Numbered from the stretch's first letter, positions 8,889-17,180 are shown. The stretch: DNA of 64,000 nucleotides from CAYRVX01 sp964427875 (GCA_964427875.1 CAYRVX010000020.1:10707-74706), one strand, 5' to 3'. Numbers and translations are program-made. Notes: generated by a model not told the origin, from the sequence alone.

Positions 8889-9035
8889 CGTGTATGAAAA
8901 CGTGGCATGGGCGTCTCGCCCATGTGTCCCACGGGCGTCTCGCCCGTGGATTCGCCCCATCCGCGCAGGGCCGGGACGGCCCTGCGACGCACGGGCAAGA
9001 TGCCCGTGCCACACCGAGACCGGTTTTCATACACG
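8889..9035. repeat. Modular triple-hairpin repeat, copy A, bounded by 13-bp inverted repeats
   Basis: CGTGTATGAAAAC at 8889-8901 and GTTTTCATACACG at 9023-9035 form perfect terminal inverted repeats. Between them are stacked perfect or near-perfect hairpins: CATGGGCGTCTCGCCCATG, CACGGGCGTCTCGCCCGTG, CAGGGCCGGGACGGCCCTG and CACGGGCAAGATGCCCGTG. Copies B (48987-49096) and C (50812-50911) share the modules in the opposite orientation. The element fills the gap between convergent genes, so it could also act as a two-way terminator. Confidence 0.8.
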
Positions 9036-9038
9036 TTG

Positions 9039-9971
9039 TTAGACCCAGTCTCGGGTAAGACCTGACACGTGCTGGACCTGGATATCGGTCATCCGTCGCC
9101 CCTTGAGCACCTGCACGTGCGGGCCGATCGGGCGGAAGTGCTTCGGGTCGGTCGGTCCGAACAGGGCGATGGTGCGCGTCCCGACGGCGGCGGCCAGATG
9201 CGAGACGCCCGAGTCGTTGCCCAGATAGCCCGCCGCCGGCGCCAAGGCCCCCGCCAGCACGGAGAGAGCTTCGCCGGCGAGCACGGGGAAGTCGCCGCAA
9301 ACGCGCCGCACCCGCCCGTCGCGCCAGCGGTCCAGTTCGACCGGTCCCAGAGCGAACACCACGGCCAGGCCGCCGCGGCGCAGCGCGGAAGCGACTTCCA
9401 TGAATCTCTCCAGCGGCCAGCACTTGTCCGGCGAGCCCGCGCCGGGGTGCAGCACGGCGTAGGACCGCTCCTGGGGCCGGTCGACGCCCTTGGGGGCCAG
9501 GAGCGTCGCGGCGCGACGGCGCCACTCGGTGGGCACGGCCCAGTACCCCGGCGGAAACGAGCGGTCCTCGCCCAGCAGGTCCAGCCACAGCTCCACGAGG
9601 TGCCCGTCGAAGTCCTCCGGCGGGCGGGTCGGCAGGAACGACGCCTTCGTCGCGCCGCACATCTCCGCCAGGCGCCGCTCGGCCCGCTCGTCGCCGCCGG
9701 CGAAACAACTGATCAACCGGTCGTGGCGGCCGAGCAGCCCCGGCAGGCGGCAGGCGCCCGGCGCGGCGTCAAGGAATACCTCGTGCATGGGCAGTGCGTC
9801 GAAGTCCATCGCCGCGTCCGCGGCCATCTCGCCCACCAGCCGGGCCAGTTGGCCCCGGGCGACGATCGTCCTCCGCCCGCCGACCATCTCCAGGAGGTGA
9901 CCCATGAGGATCACGTCGCCCAGCGCGCCGCCGTGTACGGCGAGAACGGACTGCCCGTCTTCCGCGAACAA
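9039..9971 (-). CDS. Glycosyltransferase family 9 (heptosyltransferase-like)
   Basis: A 310-residue ADP-heptose:LPS heptosyltransferase-type GT-B protein. The N-terminus LAVHGGALGDVILMGHLLE carries the conserved GxLGDxI motif. The C-terminal half has the nucleotide-sugar site: VLHPGAGSPDKCWPLERF and YLGNDSGVSHLAAAVGTRTIALFGPTDP. Such enzymes add sugars to lipopolysaccharide core or related glycolipids on the inner face of the membrane. The start is a TTG at 9971, with GGGAG 7 nt upstream and no better ATG. It is the second gene of a minus-strand pair with mnmA (46-nt gap). Confidence 0.88.
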   Translation of the reverse strand: MFAEDGQSVLAVHGGALGDVILMGHLLEMVGGRRTIVARGQLARLVGEMAADAAMDFDALPMHEVFLDAAPGACRLPGLLGRHDRLISCFAGGDERAERRLAEMCGATKASFLPTRPPEDFDGHLVELWLDLLGEDRSFPPGYWAVPTEWRRRAATLLAPKGVDRPQERSYAVLHPGAGSPDKCWPLERFMEVASALRRGGLAVVFALGPVELDRWRDGRVRRVCGDFPVLAGEALSVLAGALAPAAGYLGNDSGVSHLAAAVGTRTIALFGPTDPKHFRPIGPHVQVLKGRRMTDIQVQHVSGLTRDWV

Positions 9972-10017
9972 AGGCCGACTCCCAATGACCGCTTAGCGGC
10001 GGCCGGCACGGCCGCCC

Positions 10018-11097
10018 TCACTCGATCCACCCGCCGCCGAGGAGAACGTCGCCGTCGTAGACGACGGCCGCCTGGCCCGGCGTGACGGCGTGAACGGGCC
10101 TTTCGAACTCCACGTCGAACGTCTCGGGGCCGGTGACTCGCACGCGCCCGGCCGCGCCGCGGTGGTTGTAGCGGATCTGCACGATCGCCTCGAACGCCTC
10201 CGGCACGTCGGCGTGCCAGTTGGCGCCGGCCGCGGAGAGACGGCGGCTGGCCGCCTCCCGGCGCGTCCCGATCGTCACCCGCGCCGCGGTCGGGTCGATG
10301 TGCGTGACGTACATCGGCACACCTGCCGCCACGCCCAGGCCCCGGCGCTGCCCGATCGTGTACCGCGCGTAGCCGTCGTGCCGGCCGAGGACCTCGCCGG
10401 CGGAGTTGACGATCTCGCCGCCCCGCAGCGCCTCGGGGGCCCGCCGCAGCAGCAGAGAGACGTAGTCGTCGTCCGGCACGAAGCAGATCTCCTGGCTGTC
10501 GGGCTTGTCGTGGACGCTCAGCCCCAGCGAGCGGGCGACGCCGCGGACCCGCCGCTTGTCGAGCACCTCGCCGATCGGCAGGAGGATCCGCGGCAGTTGC
10601 CCCCGCGGGACCTCGAACAGGGCGTAGGACTGGTCCTTCCGGCGAGCCCGGCCGCGGGCGATGAGCGGGCCGCCGCCGCGGGCGTCGATTACCCGCGCGT
10701 GATGTCCCGTCGCCACGTATTCGACGCCCAGCGAGTCGGCACGGTCGATCAGCCGGGCGAACTTGATCAGGCGGTTGCAGTGGATGCACGGGTTTGGCGT
10801 TCGGCCGCGGGCATACTCGGCGGCGAAGTCCTCGATGATCGGCTCGAACGCGTCGGCGACGTCCAGCACGTACAGGTCGATGCCGAGCGCGCCGGCCACG
10901 CGGCGCGCGTCGGCGGCGTCGCCGGGCAAGCAGCACCCGCCGGACGCATCGGCGGGCGCGGCTGGGCCGAAGCGCAGGAACACGCCGGTCACGTCGCAGC
11001 CGCGGTCCCGCAGCAGCGCGGCGGCCACGGAGGAGTCCACGCCCCCGCTCATGGCGACGATCACCTTCTCCCTGGCGGACGGCATTTCGGATGCCAT
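10018..11097 (-). CDS. mnmA: tRNA-specific 2-thiouridylase MnmA
   Basis: MnmA, 359 residues, which uses ATP and persulfide sulfur to make s2U34 in Glu, Gln and Lys tRNAs. The PP-loop is VIVAMSGGVDSSVAAALL. The first catalytic cysteine is in the family segment TPNPCIHCNRLIKF, and the second in PDSQEICFVPDDDY. Downstream landmarks IGQRRGLGVA and the C-terminal beta-barrel are present. Start 11097 gives MASEMPSAREK; the next ATG at 11085 is equally possible, since TACAAT overlaps 11097 and could be a -10 box of a nearly leaderless transcript. Longer frames upstream only translate the GACGAG hexamer tract into Arg-Pro repeats and are rejected. Confidence 0.95.
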   Translation of the reverse strand: MASEMPSAREKVIVAMSGGVDSSVAAALLRDRGCDVTGVFLRFGPAAPADASGGCCLPGDAADARRVAGALGIDLYVLDVADAFEPIIEDFAAEYARGRTPNPCIHCNRLIKFARLIDRADSLGVEYVATGHHARVIDARGGGPLIARGRARRKDQSYALFEVPRGQLPRILLPIGEVLDKRRVRGVARSLGLSVHDKPDSQEICFVPDDDYVSLLLRRAPEALRGGEIVNSAGEVLGRHDGYARYTIGQRRGLGVAAGVPMYVTHIDPTAARVTIGTRREAASRRLSAAGANWHADVPEAFEAIVQIRYNHRGAAGRVRVTGPETFDVEFERPVHAVTPGQAAVVYDGDVLLGGGWIE

Positions 11098-11175
11098 TGT
11101 AGCGGGCCGCGAGGCGGGAAGGTAACCTCGCCGGCCCCGCCTGGCCGATAAAGAGGGCGGGACAAGAAGGAACAG

Positions 11176-11225
11176 CCGAGTACGAGTACGAGAACGAGGA
11201 CGAGGACGAGGACGAGGACGATTGG
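11176..11225. repeat. GACGAG-type hexamer tract between mnmA and the DedA-like gene
   Basis: The tract reads GAGTACGAGTACGAGAACGAG and then repeated GACGAG hexamers, ending GGACGATTGG. It lies in the divergent promoter space and supplies the region around the TTG start at 11222. A related tract (reverse complement) occurs at 48728-48790, and a coding version at 59441-59476. Confidence 0.8.
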
Positions 11226-11977
11226 AAGACGAGGCCTCAGCACAATCGACGGGGCACACCTGCCCGCGGTGTAAGCTCGCCGTCGCGGCGGACGCGGAGT
11301 TCTGCCGGCACTGCGGCGCGAAGGTCGGCGAGCGCCGCCCGGTGCCGTGGTGGCACGTGCACCGGCGGATCTACGACTGGACGCTGGCCTGGGCGTATCG
11401 GCCGTCCGCCACGGTGGCGCTGTTCGCGTTGAGCTTCACCGAGAGCATCATCTTTCCCGTGCCGCCCGACGTGCTGCTGATTCCGATGGTCTTGGGCAAT
11501 CGGAAGAAGTGGCTGCGACAGGCCTTTCTGTGCAGCTTGGCAAGCGTCCTGGGGGCCATCGTCGCCTATCTGATCGGCTGGCTGGCATGGGAGTGGGTTG
11601 AACCGTACGCGTATCGATGGTTCGGCTGGGCCGGGCTGACGCCCGAGAACTTCGCCACGGGCACCAGTTGGTTCGAGAAATGGAACTTCTGGATCGTCTT
11701 CGGGGCCGGCTTCACGCCCTTGCCCTTCAAGGTCTTCAATATCGTGGCGGGCATGTTCAGCACCGAGCCGGAAGTCAGCAGCCCGGTCCTGTTCTTTCTG
11801 GAGTTCCTCGTTGCCGCCGTCGTCAGCCGGTCTGCCAGGTTTTTCCTCGTGGCCGGCCTGCTGAGGCTCGCCGGCCCGAAGATCACCCCGTTCATCGAGA
11901 AGTACTTCAACTGGCTGGCCCTGCTGTTCGTCGCCCTGCTGATCGGCGGCTTCGTGGCCATCAAGTACGCGTCGTGA
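11222..11977 (+). CDS. DedA/VTT-family membrane protein with N-terminal zinc ribbon
   Basis: The protein has 251 residues. A double-zinc-ribbon-like knuckle at the N-terminus (CPRCKLAVAADAEFCRHCG) is followed by a SNARE-associated/VTT (YqaA/DedA) domain. Helices include VALFALSFTESIIFPVPPDVLLIP, with the family's Phe-Pro-x-Pro-Pro-Asp turn, a re-entrant FVFGAGFTPLPFKVFNI-type segment and a late LFVALLIGGFVAI helix. VTT proteins act as lipid scramblases or flippases. The zinc ribbon on the front is unusual. The likely start is a TTG directly after the hexamer tract; the zinc ribbon requires a start at or very near there. The ribosome-binding site is unclear. Confidence 0.83.
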   Translation: MEDEASAQSTGHTCPRCKLAVAADAEFCRHCGAKVGERRPVPWWHVHRRIYDWTLAWAYRPSATVALFALSFTESIIFPVPPDVLLIPMVLGNRKKWLRQAFLCSLASVLGAIVAYLIGWLAWEWVEPYAYRWFGWAGLTPENFATGTSWFEKWNFWIVFGAGFTPLPFKVFNIVAGMFSTEPEVSSPVLFFLEFLVAAVVSRSARFFLVAGLLRLAGPKITPFIEKYFNWLALLFVALLIGGFVAIKYAS

Positions 11978-12137
11978 TAAAACTTCACCGGCGGGCGGCG
12001 TGCCGTGCAATATCTTCCCGGGAGCTGCGTTATACCTGTAGAGGCGCCTACGCGCGCACGGGGGACAGGCAAAAGCCCACTTGACGGCGCCGTAAGCTCT
12101 TTTACGAAACAAAGCCATTTCCGGCGGTTTTATGCTA

Positions 12138-12162
12138 TAACTACCTATTGATAAGGTAGTTA
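12138..12162. repeat. 9-bp perfect inverted repeat with 7-nt loop
   Basis: TAACTACCT / AGGTAGTTA separated by ATTGATA lies in the 286-bp gap between the convergent DedA-like and mnmE genes. It is AT-rich against a GC-rich background and lacks a U tract. It could be an operator or a weak terminator. The rest of the gap shows no gene. Confidence 0.5.
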
Positions 12163-12263
12163 CAGCGACGCAGCAAGTCATTTTGCCTGGCGGCCGCCGC
12201 GGCCGGCCCGTCCGGCAGGTGCCGTCGCTCGCCTCCCGGGCTGCCCGAAAGCCGGCTTGACGA

Positions 12264-13760
12264 TCACTTCCCGACGCAGAACCGCGCGAAGATGCGGGCG
12301 AGGATGTCCTCGTTGAGGTAGCCGGCCGCGTCGGGGCTGACGCCGCCCAGCTCGGCCAGGGCCGTCCGCAGCTCGACGGCGGCGAGCTCGGCGACGTCGG
12401 CGATCTCCTCGGCGGCCGCCAGGAGACCCGCGGCGCGTGCGGCGGCGCCGGCGGCGGCGAGGATGCAGCGCTTCTGGCGCTCGTGCAGGCCGAGCGCCGC
12501 GCCGTCTCGCGTGGCCGACAGGCCGATCCCCTCGGCCAGGACGCGCCGCACCTCACTCAAGCCGGCACCCGTAACGGCCGACGTCGCAATCGCACAAGAC
12601 CAACGACCGCCGCCGCAGGCGTCTCCTTCGCCGAGCGGGAACGGCTCGGCGTCGTCGTTCGGCTGGGCCGCCTGTCGGCGGAAGAAATCCGCAATCCGCA
12701 ATTCGCAATCCGCAATGCCGACCAGGTCGGCCTTGTTGGCAAGCAGCAGGATCGGCGCGCGGCGGTTGGCGGCGGTCACCTCGGCGAGCAGCTCGGCGTC
12801 GGCGGCGAGGGGCCCGGCGGCTGCATCCACGACGAAGCAGATGACGTCGGCTCGCCGGACGGCCCGCCGGGCGGCGCCGCCGGCGGCGACGGCGAGCGCA
12901 TCGCCGGCGCCTGCGAAGCCGGCGGCGTCCTGAAGCACGGCGGCCGCGCAGCCGGGCAGCGACAACGCCGCGCCCAGCACGTCGCGCGTCGTGCCCGCCA
13001 TGGCCGAGACGATCGCCCGGTCCTCGCCGGTCAGGGCGTTCAGCAGGGAGCTCTTGCCGACGTTCGGGCGCCCGGCGAGCACGACGTGGGGCTTCTCGGC
13101 GGTCTCCGGCATGTCGGCGGCCCGTCGGGCCGTCTCTCTCAGGCCGGCCGCCTCGGCGCCAAGGCCTTCGGCCAGTTCGGCCGGTGCGGCGAGCCGTATG
13201 CCCTCATCGGCCAGGTCGATGGACGCCTCGACGGTGGCCAGCGCCTCGGCGATGCGGTCGCCGGCCGCCCGGCAGAGGCGACTGACGCGCCCGCCGAGCG
13301 CGGCGACGGCCGATCGAAGCTGCGCATCGCCGGCGGCGTCGACGACGTCGGCGACGGCCTCGGCGGCGGACAGGTCGATCCGCCCGGAGAAGAAGGCCCG
13401 TGCGGTGAACTCGCCCGGTGCGGCCCGGCGGGCGCCGAGGTCGATCAGCGCGGAGACGAGGGCGCCGGCGACAGGCGGGCTGCCCGGAACGTGCAGCTCG
13501 ACGACGTCCTGGCGCGTGTAGCTCCGCGGTGCCCGGAAGACGTACGCCCGCGCAGGCAGCTCGATGCCGCCGGCGGCCGGGATGTGCAGCAGGCCGTCGG
13601 CGGCCCGGAAGCCGTCAAGCTCGCCCAACGTCCCCTCGCCGGGCGTGAAGACGTTCGCCGCCAGGTGGAAGGCCCCTGGCCCGCTGAGGCGGACGATGGC
13701 CCGCGCGGCCAGGCCGGCCGCGGTCGAGATCGCCACGATCGTGTCGCCGGTCGAGAACAT
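12264..13760 (-). CDS. mnmE: tRNA modification GTPase MnmE
   Basis: MnmE, 498 residues. With MnmG it installs the cmnm5 group at U34 of tRNA. The N-terminal tetrahydrofolate-binding domain starts DTIVAISTAAG. The inserted G domain has G1 GRPNVGKSS (230-238), G2 TTRD, G3 as DAAG (278-281, where most homologues have DTAG), G4 NKAD (342-345) and G5 SA (about 395). The C-terminus ends FARFCVGK, the CxGK motif. Residues about 349-360 (IADCELRIADFF) between G4 and G5 are a translation of the TTGCGGA repeat, followed by about 25 low-complexity residues. The gene follows the oxidoreductase stop by one base, so translation is coupled. Confidence 0.95.
   Translation of the reverse strand: MFSTGDTIVAISTAAGLAARAIVRLSGPGAFHLAANVFTPGEGTLGELDGFRAADGLLHIPAAGGIELPARAYVFRAPRSYTRQDVVELHVPGSPPVAGALVSALIDLGARRAAPGEFTARAFFSGRIDLSAAEAVADVVDAAGDAQLRSAVAALGGRVSRLCRAAGDRIAEALATVEASIDLADEGIRLAAPAELAEGLGAEAAGLRETARRAADMPETAEKPHVVLAGRPNVGKSSLLNALTGEDRAIVSAMAGTTRDVLGAALSLPGCAAAVLQDAAGFAGAGDALAVAAGGAARRAVRRADVICFVVDAAAGPLAADAELLAEVTAANRRAPILLLANKADLVGIADCELRIADFFRRQAAQPNDDAEPFPLGEGDACGGGRWSCAIATSAVTGAGLSEVRRVLAEGIGLSATRDGAALGLHERQKRCILAAAGAAARAAGLLAAAEEIADVAELAAVELRTALAELGGVSPDAAGYLNEDILARIFARFCVGK
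12686..12716. repeat. TTGCGGA-family repeat inside mnmE
   Basis: On the plus strand this reads AATCCGCAATCCGCAATTCGC and two further half-units. It is the same 7-nt-unit repeat found between genes at 25927, 34652, 41147 and 48682. It is in frame and encodes part of the MnmE loop between G4 and G5. Confidence 0.85.
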
Positions 13761-13761
13761 C

Positions 13762-15012
13762 TCAGTGCCACTCGGGCGTGCCCGGCCGGCGGCACTCGAA
13801 CCGCTGAGGGAAGCTCGCGTAACCGGTCAGGTCAAACGGTTCGGTGGCCACCGCCCACGGCGGCGCGTCCGGCAGGTCGCTGAGCAGTTGACCGCGCTCG
13901 TCGGCCGTCTTCAGCAGCTCGTCCAGCCCGGGCACGACGACGCGCCGTTCGTCCGTGCCGGCGCCTTCCACGTGCCAGTGCTTCTCGTCGATGCGGTGGA
14001 TTCTCCCGCTGCTTTCGTGGGCGCCGTCGAGTGCCAGCACGAAGTTCCGCGTCTCGGCCAGCGGGCACCGCAGGCCGGTCGGATCGCCGCGGCGCAGGGC
14101 CTCGATGAAGTTCGCGATCATCTCCCTGTGCTCGATCGGCTCGTAGGCGCGCGATTCGCTCGTGCCGTCGTCGTAGGTGACTCCGGACCCTTCTCTCTGG
14201 GCGTAGACGGCCGAGCCCCTTTCGGCGGCGACCCGGATGACCGGGCCGAAGTGCCCGCTCGTGGCGTGGCTGCAGAAGAAGCGGATGACGGCCCGGCGGT
14301 CCGTGCGCACCTCGATGGCGGCCACGTTATGGCCCTCGACGGGCCCGGCCGCGTACAGCTCCGCCCGGACGCTGAGGGGGACGGCGAACCTGTCGGGCTC
14401 GCCCGACGCCATCGCCAGCATGTGCGCCAACTGGTGGGCCAGGGCGTTGGTGGCCGGGCCGTCGAGCGCCCAGTTGTCGCCGCTTCGCAGGCGCCCGGCC
14501 CAGTCGTTTCGCCGGTAGTAGCTGCGGGTCCTCGGCCAGCCGGCGGCGCAGGTGGCGGACCGGACCGCCCCCAGCCGCCCGCCGGCGAGGCGCTCGAGCA
14601 GCAGCCGCATGTCGCCGTGGAGGGCCTGGAAGCCGACGAGGCACATGCGGCCGGCCTCGCGCAGGGCGCCCAGCATGGCGTCCATCTCCTGGACGGTGGC
14701 GGCGGGGGGCTTCTCGAGGTGGACGTGGTATCCGCACCGTGCGGCCGCGACGGTCAGGGCCGCATGGCTGGGAATGCCCGCGGCAATGTACACGGCCTCG
14801 CACCGCCCGCGGAGATCCTCGAGCATCCTCATCGCGTCGTCGTAAAGGACCACTCCTCGCGTTTTCAGATGAGCGGCGTGTTGGGGAACGGCCGGGAGGC
14901 GATCATCGGCGGCGGCGATCAGCCGGCAGCCGCAGGTCCGCTCGACCCGCTCCAGCTCGCGGATCAACTCCCAACCGTAGCCCCCCACGCCGACGATCGC
15001 CAGACGGATCAT
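13762..15012 (-). CDS. Gfo/Idh/MocA-family oxidoreductase
   Basis: The protein has 416 residues and an N-terminal Rossmann fold, MIRLAIVGVGGYGWELIREL. It contains the typical EKP segment (HVHLEKPPAATVQEM), in which Lys is the family's catalytic-site lysine. The C-terminal alpha/beta domain handles the substrate. Members oxidise or reduce sugars and sugar derivatives with NAD(P). A second dehydrogenase landmark, LRSGDNWALDGPATNALAHQ, places a likely catalytic His late in the fold. The start at 15012 has GGA 7 nt upstream; 15024 (MDEG) is an alternative. Its stop lies one base before mnmE, a coupling with no obvious metabolic meaning. Confidence 0.86.
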   Translation of the reverse strand: MIRLAIVGVGGYGWELIRELERVERTCGCRLIAAADDRLPAVPQHAAHLKTRGVVLYDDAMRMLEDLRGRCEAVYIAAGIPSHAALTVAAARCGYHVHLEKPPAATVQEMDAMLGALREAGRMCLVGFQALHGDMRLLLERLAGGRLGAVRSATCAAGWPRTRSYYRRNDWAGRLRSGDNWALDGPATNALAHQLAHMLAMASGEPDRFAVPLSVRAELYAAGPVEGHNVAAIEVRTDRRAVIRFFCSHATSGHFGPVIRVAAERGSAVYAQREGSGVTYDDGTSESRAYEPIEHREMIANFIEALRRGDPTGLRCPLAETRNFVLALDGAHESSGRIHRIDEKHWHVEGAGTDERRVVVPGLDELLKTADERGQLLSDLPDAPPWAVATEPFDLTGYASFPQRFECRRPGTPEWH

Positions 15013-15161
15013 ACCTTCATCCATTGCACCAGGCGCCGGCTGCGGCCGGAGACGCCCTGTAAGGTCTGGAATCGTACCGGCCAGGGAGTGCGCAGACAAG
15101 GCGTCGGTGGTCCACGCGAGCAAAAAACCGCCGCCGGTCGTCGGCGCCCGACAAAACTTGC

Positions 15162-15191
15162 TTGAACTTCCCCGTTCGGCAACATTAGTAT
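15162..15191 (+). promoter_or_regulatory. Candidate promoter for the zinc-ribbon/dnaG run
   Basis: TTGAAC (15162-15167), 18-nt spacer, TAGTAT (15186-15191), about 48 nt before the ATG at 15240. It faces the start of a plus-strand run that continues to dnaG. Confidence 0.35.
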
Positions 15192-15239
15192 GGGGGTTTC
15201 GGCGGACAGGACATGTGAAAAGTGAAGAGGGACATTTGC

Positions 15240-15986
15240 ATGGGTCAACTGCTTGAAGGCTTGCTCAAGCTTCAATCGATCGAACGTGAACTCGCCCAAG
15301 TCAGACGCCGCCTGAGGTCCAGAGAGAACGCGGTCAGCATTCAACAGAGGCGAATCGACCAGCTTCAGGAGGAATGGGACGCCCTGGACGGCAGGTCTCT
15401 CGCCCGTCGGAGGGATGCCGACCGGTGCGAGCTGGACCTGAAGCAGAGCGAAGAGCGCGTCTCGAAGTTGCGGATGGCCCTCAACTCGGCCAAGACCAAC
15501 AAGGAATACGCCGCGATCCTCACGCAGATCAACACGCTCAAGGCCGACAACGCCAAGCTCGAGGACAGCACGCTGAGGATCCTGCAGGAAGTGGATGCGG
15601 TCCGCGCCGAGGCCGACAAGGTCCGAGGCGAGATCGGCAGGGAATCCAAGCGCCTCGAGGAGACCAAGCAGACGAACGCCGCCGAGATCGAAAGGCTCAA
15701 CGGGATGATGGCCAGACTCACGGAAGATCGCGGCGAGGCGGCAAAGGACATCGATGCGCACACCTTGCGCGTCTTCGGCCGCGTGGCCGAGAAGTACGAC
15801 GGAGAGGCGATGGCGATGATCCAGATCGAAGGGAAGAAGCCCCCCTACGACTACATCTGCGGCGGCTGTTACATGTCGCTCAACGCCGAGCACGCCAACG
15901 CCCTCCGGGTGCGGGATGAGATTCGGACGTGCGACAACTGCGGGCGGATCCTCTTCCTGGAGCCTTCGCAGGAGTCGCCATCGTAG
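15240..15986 (+). CDS. Coiled-coil protein with C4 zinc ribbon (DUF164/CT398-like)
   Basis: The protein has 248 residues. Residues about 1-175 form a long heptad-patterned coiled coil (LEGLLKLQSIERELAQVRRR onward). The C-terminal C4 zinc ribbon has ligands in ICGGCYMSLN and RTCDNCGRILF. This architecture matches the widespread DUF164/zf-RING_7 family, often encoded beside RNase H or helicase genes and proposed to have a nucleic-acid or chaperone role. The precise job is unknown. The start at 15240 has GAGGG 8 nt upstream; an in-frame GTG at 15222 is less likely. Confidence 0.88.
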   Translation: MGQLLEGLLKLQSIERELAQVRRRLRSRENAVSIQQRRIDQLQEEWDALDGRSLARRRDADRCELDLKQSEERVSKLRMALNSAKTNKEYAAILTQINTLKADNAKLEDSTLRILQEVDAVRAEADKVRGEIGRESKRLEETKQTNAAEIERLNGMMARLTEDRGEAAKDIDAHTLRVFGRVAEKYDGEAMAMIQIEGKKPPYDYICGGCYMSLNAEHANALRVRDEIRTCDNCGRILFLEPSQESPS

Positions 15987-16038
15987 GCTGCGGGGCGATT
16001 AGAGTGTTAAGGTCGGCGCTCGCGGAGGTTACCTTGCG

Positions 16039-16512
16039 ATGAGCGTGGAGTCCTTGCGCGTCACGGTGTACGTGGACGGGGCCGCCCGGGGCAACCCCGG
16101 CCCGGCCGGCGCGGGCGTGGTGATCCTCGACCGAAGCGACGGAGAGGCCCTGTACGAGGGGGGCGTCTTCATCGGCCGGGCCACCAACAACGCCGCCGAG
16201 TACCGGGGCCTGCTGGCCGGGCTGGAAGCGGCGGCCCGCCTGAGTGCCGGCGAGGTCGAGATCCTCAGCGACTCGGAACTGCTCGTTCGCCAGATGACCG
16301 GGGAGTATCGCGTCAGAAACCCGGTCCTCCGGGAGTTCCACAGCCGCGCGCAGGAACTGGCGAGGGGCTTCAGCCGGTGCGATTTCCGCCACGTCCGCCG
16401 GGAAGAGAACACCCGCGCCGACGCGCTGGCAAACCGGGCGATCAACCTCAAACACAACGTGGAGAGCGCCGCCGATTGCGGCGCGGACGGCCAAGGGCCC
16501 GCAGGCGCATGA
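16039..16512 (+). CDS. rnhA: RNase HI-type ribonuclease
   Basis: The protein has 157 residues. The RNase H fold begins VTVYVDGAARGNPGPAGAG, holding the first catalytic Asp and the GxxxNPGPAG loop. Further acidic residues are in NNAAEYRGLLAGL (Glu), EILSDSELLVRQM (Asp) and ENTRADALANRAI (Asp), so the DEDD set is complete. It lacks the basic protrusion of E. coli RNase HI, like many compact bacterial and archaeal forms. It degrades RNA in RNA-DNA hybrids. The stop overlaps the next ATG (ATGA). Confidence 0.93.
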   Translation: MSVESLRVTVYVDGAARGNPGPAGAGVVILDRSDGEALYEGGVFIGRATNNAAEYRGLLAGLEAAARLSAGEVEILSDSELLVRQMTGEYRVRNPVLREFHSRAQELARGFSRCDFRHVRREENTRADALANRAINLKHNVESAADCGADGQGPAGA

Positions 16513-17180
16513 CCGGAACGCCGAACCAGACGGCAGGACCGCCGCAGAAGATTCGCCCCGGGCGATCGTGGTATGTCGCCGCCGCCGTCCTGGCCGCCGC
16601 CACGGTGATCGCCGTCGTCGCCCTGGGGGTGCCCCTGGTACGGCAACTGGTGGGGACGTTCTCCCTCAAGTACCTCCCCGCGCCCGGCCGGGCGCAGGTC
16701 CACCTGGACAAGGCGGGCGAGTACAGCGTCTATGCCGAAGTGGGCAGGACGTACGACGCAGGCGGCGCGACGCTCACAATGACGCAAGCCCCGCCGGCGC
16801 TGAACGTGGCGATTTGGCTCGCCGACAGCGGCAAGCAGCTTCCGCTGGGCGCCGGCGACGCGGGTGTGAGCCTCCAGATCAGGAACCGGCGCTTCCGGCC
16901 CGTCCACACGTTCTCGCTGGACCGCCCGGGAACGGTCGTCGTCGAGAGCGCGTATCCCGGCCGCGCGGGCGGCCGGAGCGTCACGCTGGGGATCGGCCCC
17001 CGACGGCGGGGCGGCGACATCGTCCGATCGGTCCTGCGAATCTTCCTGATCATTGGCATCGTGTTTCTCGGCGGAGGCGGCGCGCTGGCGATCTTCATCC
17101 TTACCAAGGTGCGGCACGTGAGGGCGAGACGGCGCCCCACCGGCGCGGCGCCTTCGGGCGCGACGTGGCGGGCGCAGTGA
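16509..17180 (+). CDS. Two-TM envelope protein of unknown function
   Basis: The protein has 223 residues and two membrane helices: SWYVAAAVLAAATVIAVVAL near the start and LRIFLIIGIVFLGGGGALAI near the end. They flank a beta-rich outside domain (RAQVHLDKAGEYSVYAEVGR), so N- and C-terminal tails are probably cytosolic. It overlaps rnhA by 4 nt and precedes dnaG by 10 nt, so it belongs to the same transcript. I do not recognise the family. The outside domain resembles small immunoglobulin-like or Gram-positive-anchor-adjacent folds only loosely. Confidence 0.75.
   Translation: MTGTPNQTAGPPQKIRPGRSWYVAAAVLAAATVIAVVALGVPLVRQLVGTFSLKYLPAPGRAQVHLDKAGEYSVYAEVGRTYDAGGATLTMTQAPPALNVAIWLADSGKQLPLGAGDAGVSLQIRNRRFRPVHTFSLDRPGTVVVESAYPGRAGGRSVTLGIGPRRRGGDIVRSVLRIFLIIGIVFLGGGGALAIFILTKVRHVRARRRPTGAAPSGATWRAQ

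Noticed and set aside
6256..9708. Long open frame on the minus strand across the glycoside hydrolase and the family 9 glycosyltransferase (1150 codons)
   Set aside because: It runs through two genes and the hairpin repeat with no recognisable domain, so it is a GC-bias artefact.
11098..11259. N-terminal extension of MnmA rich in Arg-Pro repeats
   Set aside because: It translates only the GACGAG hexamer tract, and the PP-loop starts a few residues after 11097/11085 as in other MnmA proteins.
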